NCBI GenBank assembly: GCA_045133615.1
Contig: JBGUUQ010000025.1
Location: 1-64,000, forward strand
Source of the DNA: M3 sp045133615
Lineage (GTDB): Bacteria; Bacteroidota; Bacteroidia; Bacteroidales; Muribaculaceae
Direction of reading: 5' to 3'
Length of the DNA stretch: 64,000 nt
The position numbers and the translations under genes were made by a program. Shown in pieces: positions 59,981-64,000 of the stretch (the first letter of the stretch is position 1; every line of letters begins with the position of its first letter). A model generated the notes under the pieces. It was given only the letters and a program-made list of their open reading frames with translations. It was not told where the DNA came from and made no database searches.

Positions 59981-61843
59981 ATGAAAAAGAGTTTAAAAAT
60001 CAGAGACTTGACAATGCGCGACGGTCAGCAATCGCTTTTCGCCACTCGCATGAACCAATCGTGTATCGACCGATTGTTACCACTCTATGAAAATGCCGGT
60101 TTCTATGCCATTGAAGTATGGGGAGGTGCCGTTCCCGACTCAGTGATGCGTTATCTCGACGAATCTCCGTGGAATCGTCTTCGCAGTGTAAGCAATGTAA
60201 TGCAAGGAAAATCATTGCTCACAGCACTCTCACGCGGACGAAATTTGTTCGGATATGTTCCCTATCCCGGTTCCGTTCTCAAGGGATTTTACAAAGAGGC
60301 AATCAAAAATGGACTCAACGTAATGCGTATTTTTGATGCCCTCAACGACCTCGATAATGTAAAAGAATCAATACAACTCATCAATGACCTCGGAGGTATT
60401 CCCGATGGAGCTGTCTGCTATACAGTAGATCCAAAGGATGAAAATCCGACCGAAAAAGCCGGATTATTCAAGCGTCTGTTTGGAAAAGCACCAAAAGCTC
60501 CCGAAAAAATATTCACCGACGACTATTTCGTTGAAAAAGCAAAAGGATTAGAAGCCCTCGGAGCCAAAATCATCACCCTCAAAGATATGGCAGGTCTTGT
60601 CAATCCGGCACGTATCGCCACGCTCATTCCCCGCTTGAAAGAGGCAGTAAGTGTTCCCGTTGATTTCCACACTCACTGTACCCCCGGATATGGTTTGGCT
60701 TCATCTGTAATGGCAATGATACACGGCATCGACATTCTCGACACCAATATATGGTATTTCGGCGGTGGTTCGGCTGCTCCTGCCATTGAACTTGTCTATC
60801 TTTTCGCAAAAAAACTCGACATCGAGATCGAAGCAAATATGGAAGCTGTGGGCAAGATTCGCAATGAGTTGAAATCCGTACGTCAAGAACTTGCTGATTT
60901 CGACCTTGTAAAGCAATTCCCCATCGACTTCGACCCGCTCACCGACACCCTCCCCGCCGAAATAGACTCATTGTTTGATGCTGCAGTCGCCGCAGCCCGC
61001 GTAAACAACGAAGAGGCTTTGCTCGAAGCATGCCACGCCATCGAGGCATATTTCGGATTCCCGAAACCGAATCTCCTCGTCAAAGATGCTGAAGTGCCCG
61101 GAGGTATGTACTCCAACATGGTGGCTCAACTCAAAGCGTTGCAAGCCGAGGACCTTCTCGACGACGCAATGCGCCTGATTCCGAAGGTGCGTCGTGATGC
61201 CGGACTTGTGCCACTCGTCACCCCTACCAGCCAAATCGTAGGTAGTCAGGCTGTAAGCGTAGCACTTGACCGCAAGAAAGGAAAAGAAGATTATTCCAAC
61301 CCGTCGAACCAGTTTATAGCTCTTATAAAAGGTGAATATGGTAAAACTCCCGTGGCTATTACACCGGAGTTCCGCCAACAAATCACCGGCAGTCCCGAAG
61401 AATGCCCGTATGATGTTGCATCATATAAACTTCCCGACAACCCCGTACTTGCCGACCTCGGCAACGTAAACTTGGCGGCAAATGATGAGGAATATCTTCT
61501 TCTTGAGTTACTCCCGACTGTAGCCAACGGATTCCTTCGCAACCGTCGTTCAGAAGAATATGCAGCTGCACATGCTGTTGAAGCAGACACAACAACAGCC
61601 GAACCGGAAGAAGAAATGGAACCGATTACCGGTCCCGTACTCCGTGCTCCGATGGGAGGAAAAGTCGTTGAACTCGTCGCTACTCCCGGTCAGCCTGTCA
61701 AAAAGAATTCCACACTTCTCGTTTATGAAGCCATGAAGATGGAAAACGACATTCTTGCCGAATCCGATTGTGTAGTGAAACGATTCCTCGTAAAACCCGG
61801 CGACATCATCGGTACCGACGAAATTCTATGCGAATTTGAGTAA
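59981..61843 (+). CDS. Biotin-dependent carboxyltransferase (oxaloacetate decarboxylase alpha / pyruvate carboxylase B type)
   Basis: A 620-residue enzyme. The carboxyltransferase barrel starts IRDLTMRDGQQSLFATRM and includes metal-ligand segments KDMAGLVNP and DFHTHCTPGYG. The PYC_OADA domain spans about 300-510 (PGGMYSNMVAQLKALQ, RRDAGLVPLVTPTSQIVGSQ). The C-terminal biotinyl domain has YEAMKMEN with the biotinylated Lys, preceded by GPVLRAPMGGKVVEL. It transfers carboxyl groups between biotin and oxaloacetate or pyruvate. Neither beta/gamma Na+-pump subunits nor a biotin carboxylase are adjacent, so which complex it joins is open. Confidence 0.93.
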   Translation: MKKSLKIRDLTMRDGQQSLFATRMNQSCIDRLLPLYENAGFYAIEVWGGAVPDSVMRYLDESPWNRLRSVSNVMQGKSLLTALSRGRNLFGYVPYPGSVLKGFYKEAIKNGLNVMRIFDALNDLDNVKESIQLINDLGGIPDGAVCYTVDPKDENPTEKAGLFKRLFGKAPKAPEKIFTDDYFVEKAKGLEALGAKIITLKDMAGLVNPARIATLIPRLKEAVSVPVDFHTHCTPGYGLASSVMAMIHGIDILDTNIWYFGGGSAAPAIELVYLFAKKLDIEIEANMEAVGKIRNELKSVRQELADFDLVKQFPIDFDPLTDTLPAEIDSLFDAAVAAARVNNEEALLEACHAIEAYFGFPKPNLLVKDAEVPGGMYSNMVAQLKALQAEDLLDDAMRLIPKVRRDAGLVPLVTPTSQIVGSQAVSVALDRKKGKEDYSNPSNQFIALIKGEYGKTPVAITPEFRQQITGSPEECPYDVASYKLPDNPVLADLGNVNLAANDEEYLLLELLPTVANGFLRNRRSEEYAAAHAVEADTTTAEPEEEMEPITGPVLRAPMGGKVVELVATPGQPVKKNSTLLVYEAMKMENDILAESDCVVKRFLVKPGDIIGTDEILCEFE

Positions 61844-61864
61844 TTTCAGATAATACGATTGAAT

Positions 61865-61895
61865 AAAGGCGCAGCCACCACGGTTGCGCCTTTTT
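61865..61895 (+). terminator. Terminator of the carboxyltransferase gene
   Basis: A 12-bp stem with one wobble (61865-61876 with 61882-61893) and a five-base loop, running into TTTTT. Confidence 0.85.
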
Positions 61896-61989
61896 ATCTT
61901 CCCAACCGATTCAAATCATTATTTGGAGAGTAATTACTGTGAAACTGCAAAATATTCGATTTCTTTCGTCTTTTTCCACTGTTTTTGCG

Positions 61990-61998
61990 TAAATTTGC
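61990..61998 (+). promoter_or_regulatory. -7 element of the YrdC-sugar transferase operon
   Basis: TAAATTTGC, 24 bases before the start codon; no clear -33 box. Confidence 0.55.
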
Positions 61999-62022
61999 TT
62001 TCAATATCAATCACAAAAAGCT

Positions 62023-62598
62023 ATGTCAACCCCGTTTGATGAAGATATAAGACTTGCTTGCGAAGCATTAAAGCGTGGAGACGTGATACTCTACCCCACC
62101 GATACCGTTTGGGGGATAGGCTGTGACGCAACCCGTAGCGATGCCGTAAAAAAAGTATTCGAAATAAAACAACGCGCCGATAATAAAGCCCTCATTGTCA
62201 TGCTTGACAACGTCGGGAATCTCGACAAATATGTTGATGAAGTACCCGAAGTGGCACTCGATTTAATCGAATTGTCCGACCGTCCCGTCACCATCGTTTA
62301 CGACCGCGGTCGCAATCTCGCGCCGGAACTTCTTGGCGAAGACGGCAGCGTAGGCATACGTGTGACTCACGAAGATTTTTCACGCCGACTTTGCCATGCA
62401 TTCCGCCGTCCGATAGTCTCTACTTCCGCCAACATAAGCGGGCAACCGGCGCCATCGTTTTTCGACCAAATATCCCCCGAAATCAAAAATGCAATGGGCT
62501 ATATTGTCAAGAGCCGACAAGACGACCACACTCCACATGCTCCATCATCCGTAATCAAACTCGGTAGCGACGGCACCGTAAAAATACTCAGAAAGTGA
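62023..62598 (+). CDS. YrdC/Sua5-family threonylcarbamoyl-AMP synthase-like protein
   Basis: A 191-residue YrdC-fold protein with LYPTDTVWGIGCDA, KQRADNKALIVML, RPVTIVYDRGRNL, GSVGIRVTHEDFS and STSANISGQPAP. The Lys and Thr/Ser residues that bind threonine and ATP in TsaC-type enzymes are in place. It would supply threonylcarbamoyl-AMP for the t6A modification of ANN-decoding tRNAs, or be a YciO-type relative of uncertain role. Its stop overlaps the next start (GTGA), coupling it to the sugar transferase. Confidence 0.9.
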   Translation: MSTPFDEDIRLACEALKRGDVILYPTDTVWGIGCDATRSDAVKKVFEIKQRADNKALIVMLDNVGNLDKYVDEVPEVALDLIELSDRPVTIVYDRGRNLAPELLGEDGSVGIRVTHEDFSRRLCHAFRRPIVSTSANISGQPAPSFFDQISPEIKNAMGYIVKSRQDDHTPHAPSSVIKLGSDGTVKILRK

Positions 62599-64000
62599 TT
62601 ACTTCGACGCGACAACGCCTGTCATACATAATAGGTGATTTCATCACGACGAATGCGGCTATATTGATTTTCAACATATGCCGCTATTACGTCGTCCCTG
62701 ATGTCGTGCCGTCGTTTTACTCGCTGCAACGCTATTTGTTTTCCGACGACATCATTGTCGGACAAATATGTTTTCCCATAATGATGATGGCGGTGTATTA
62801 TCTTTCAGGATATTACAACATCGTATTCCCAAAATCGCGTCTGCAAGAACTATGGACCACACTTTCCTCAACTCTCATAGGCACAGCCCTAATCTTTTTT
62901 ATCGCGCTCATCAACGACATGCAGAGCGATCGTTATTTCAACTATGAGATAATTATCATCCTATATGCGTCGCTATTTTTCCCCGTGTATATTGTTCGAC
63001 TGTCCATCACGCGCATTGTCGCAGCAAAAATACACTCTCGGCAACTGTCATTTCCCACTCTAATTGTAGGCACATCGGCAAAAGCAATGAATTTAAGGCA
63101 TAAGCTCGATTCAATGAAACGGTCGATGGGCTATCGCATTGTAGGATTTGTAGCTACTACTCCGGAAGAAGCCGATGCAGTGTCAGACATTCCCATATAT
63201 ACCATAGATGAGTTGCCGGAGATATGCAATAGCAGGCAAATCAGCAACCTTATCATCGTACAACCCAATCGCAACGAAAGCTACATGCTTGAACTTATAA
63301 ATAGGCTTCTTCCCCTCGACATGCCTATCTATATATCCCCCGACACTCTCCAACTCCTCACGTCCCGCATACGACAAGGAAACATTGCAGGCGAACCGCT
63401 TATCGACATATCCCGCTCCGAGATAAGCCAAAGCACACTCAACACCAAGCGCGTAAGCGACATTATAGTTTCGGCACTCACGCTTATCGTCATCAGTCCT
63501 ATCATCGCAATTCTTGCCATTATAGTTCGACTTGACTCTCGCGGACCCGCTTTTTACAAACAGACACGCATCGGTTATCACAAAAAGCCGTTTAATATCT
63601 ATAAAATACGCTCAATGCACCTTAATGCCGAGACATCCGGTCCGTCTCTATCGACCGAGGACGACCCTCGCATCACACGCATAGGACGATTCATGCGCAA
63701 GTATCGGCTTGATGAACTACCGCAATTCTGGAACGTATTGCGTGGCGATATGTCGCTCGTCGGACCTCGTCCCGAGCGCGAATTTTTCATTCGCCAAATC
63801 ATGGAACGAGCGCCATATTACACCCTGATTCACCGTGTACGTCCTGGCATAACATCTTGGGGTATGGTCAAATACGGATATGCATCGACTATCGACGAGA
63901 TGATCGAACGCTTGCGCTACGACCTCATATACATCGAAAACATGTCGTTAATAGTCGACATCAAAATAATCATCTATACAATTCACACCGTTTTCACCGG
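62595..64000 (+). CDS. Polyprenyl glycosylphosphotransferase (WcaJ/PglC-type), 5' part
   Basis: The frame is open for 468 codons to the right edge, so the end lies outside the window. It starts with GTG inside the previous stop (GTGA). Four to five N-terminal membrane helices span about the first 140 residues (IIGDFITTNAAILIF, VGQICFPIMMMAVYYL and others). A nucleotide-sensing CoA-binding-like fold follows (FPTLIVGTSAKAMN), then another helix (VSALTLIVISPIIAILAIIV) and the bacterial sugar-transferase domain, with KIRSMHLNAE, DELPQFWNVL and GDMSLVGPRP. It transfers a sugar-1-phosphate to undecaprenyl phosphate to begin capsule or exopolysaccharide synthesis, and may be the first of a polysaccharide locus to the right. 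Confidence 0.9.
   Translation, partial: MITSTRQRLSYIIGDFITTNAAILIFNICRYYVVPDVVPSFYSLQRYLFSDDIIVGQICFPIMMMAVYYLSGYYNIVFPKSRLQELWTTLSSTLIGTALIFFIALINDMQSDRYFNYEIIIILYASLFFPVYIVRLSITRIVAAKIHSRQLSFPTLIVGTSAKAMNLRHKLDSMKRSMGYRIVGFVATTPEEADAVSDIPIYTIDELPEICNSRQISNLIIVQPNRNESYMLELINRLLPLDMPIYISPDTLQLLTSRIRQGNIAGEPLIDISRSEISQSTLNTKRVSDIIVSALTLIVISPIIAILAIIVRLDSRGPAFYKQTRIGYHKKPFNIYKIRSMHLNAETSGPSLSTEDDPRITRIGRFMRKYRLDELPQFWNVLRGDMSLVGPRPEREFFIRQIMERAPYYTLIHRVRPGITSWGMVKYGYASTIDEMIERLRYDLIYIENMSLIVDIKIIIYTIHTVFT

Noticed and set aside
62091..63802. Several minus-strand frames over the YrdC and sugar-transferase region
   Set aside because: The plus strand is fully occupied by two recognised genes; the minus frames have shadow composition.

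Overview
The window reads as a chromosomal segment of a Bacteroidales bacterium, most likely a gut member near Muribaculaceae or Bacteroides. The assignment rests on gene content and promoter style: a TonB receptor operon, Bacteroidetes-only families (DUF6377, DUF4857, DUF4876, DUF6850 and DUF4886, named from memory), several SurA/OstA paralogues, and many promoters of the form TTTG-N19/20-TAnnTTTG(C), the known Bacteroidetes sigma-ABfr type. No rRNA, tRNA, CRISPR array or intact insertion sequence was seen.

Layout. 1-6.3 kb: yjbR (partial), crcB and priA on the minus strand; a class A penicillin-binding protein on plus; a PHP-type capsule tyrosine phosphatase on minus. 6.5-15.6 kb: a 1300-residue secreted SGNH-hydrolase-like protein with two duplicated accessory modules, a membrane-anchored DUF6377 regulator, and a probable phosphate-scavenging pair (GDPD lipoprotein plus OprP-type porin). 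15.6-17.6 kb: a HTH-like regulator divergent from a transmembrane Ser/Thr kinase. 17.6-22.4 kb: an AT-rich accessory island with a MNT/HEPN pair whose HEPN half is frameshifted, a candidate 6S-like RNA, a PD-(D/E)XK gene cut by an in-frame stop, and a three-gene cassette with a cytoplasmic BspA-type LRR protein. 22.5-27.1 kb: ribBA, an LptF/G permease and serine dehydratase.

27.1-36.1 kb is a seven-gene minus-strand cluster: TonB receptor, DUF4876 lipoprotein, DUF6850 outer-membrane protein, ABC ATPase, ABC-2 permease, DUF4857 membrane protein and an OB-fold-like lipoprotein. Its promoter carries a 20-bp palindrome. It looks like a complete envelope-spanning system of unknown substrate and is the best candidate for undescribed biology here. 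A candidate small RNA and a second DUF6377 regulator lie just upstream.

38-64 kb is mostly core metabolism and envelope assembly: a radical-SAM/HhH DNA-repair pair, an aminotransferase, a LolC/E-type permease, rsfS, ftsH, an Omp85-type barrel, tatD, a polyprenyl synthase, mutL, an OstA-like protein with three SurA-family chaperones, guaB, a biotin-dependent carboxyltransferase, a YrdC-family protein, and the start of a sugar-phosphate transferase that runs off the right edge. A second candidate small RNA lies upstream of guaB.

Promoter and hairpin positions were read by eye. Family names come from recognised motifs, not from a database search.
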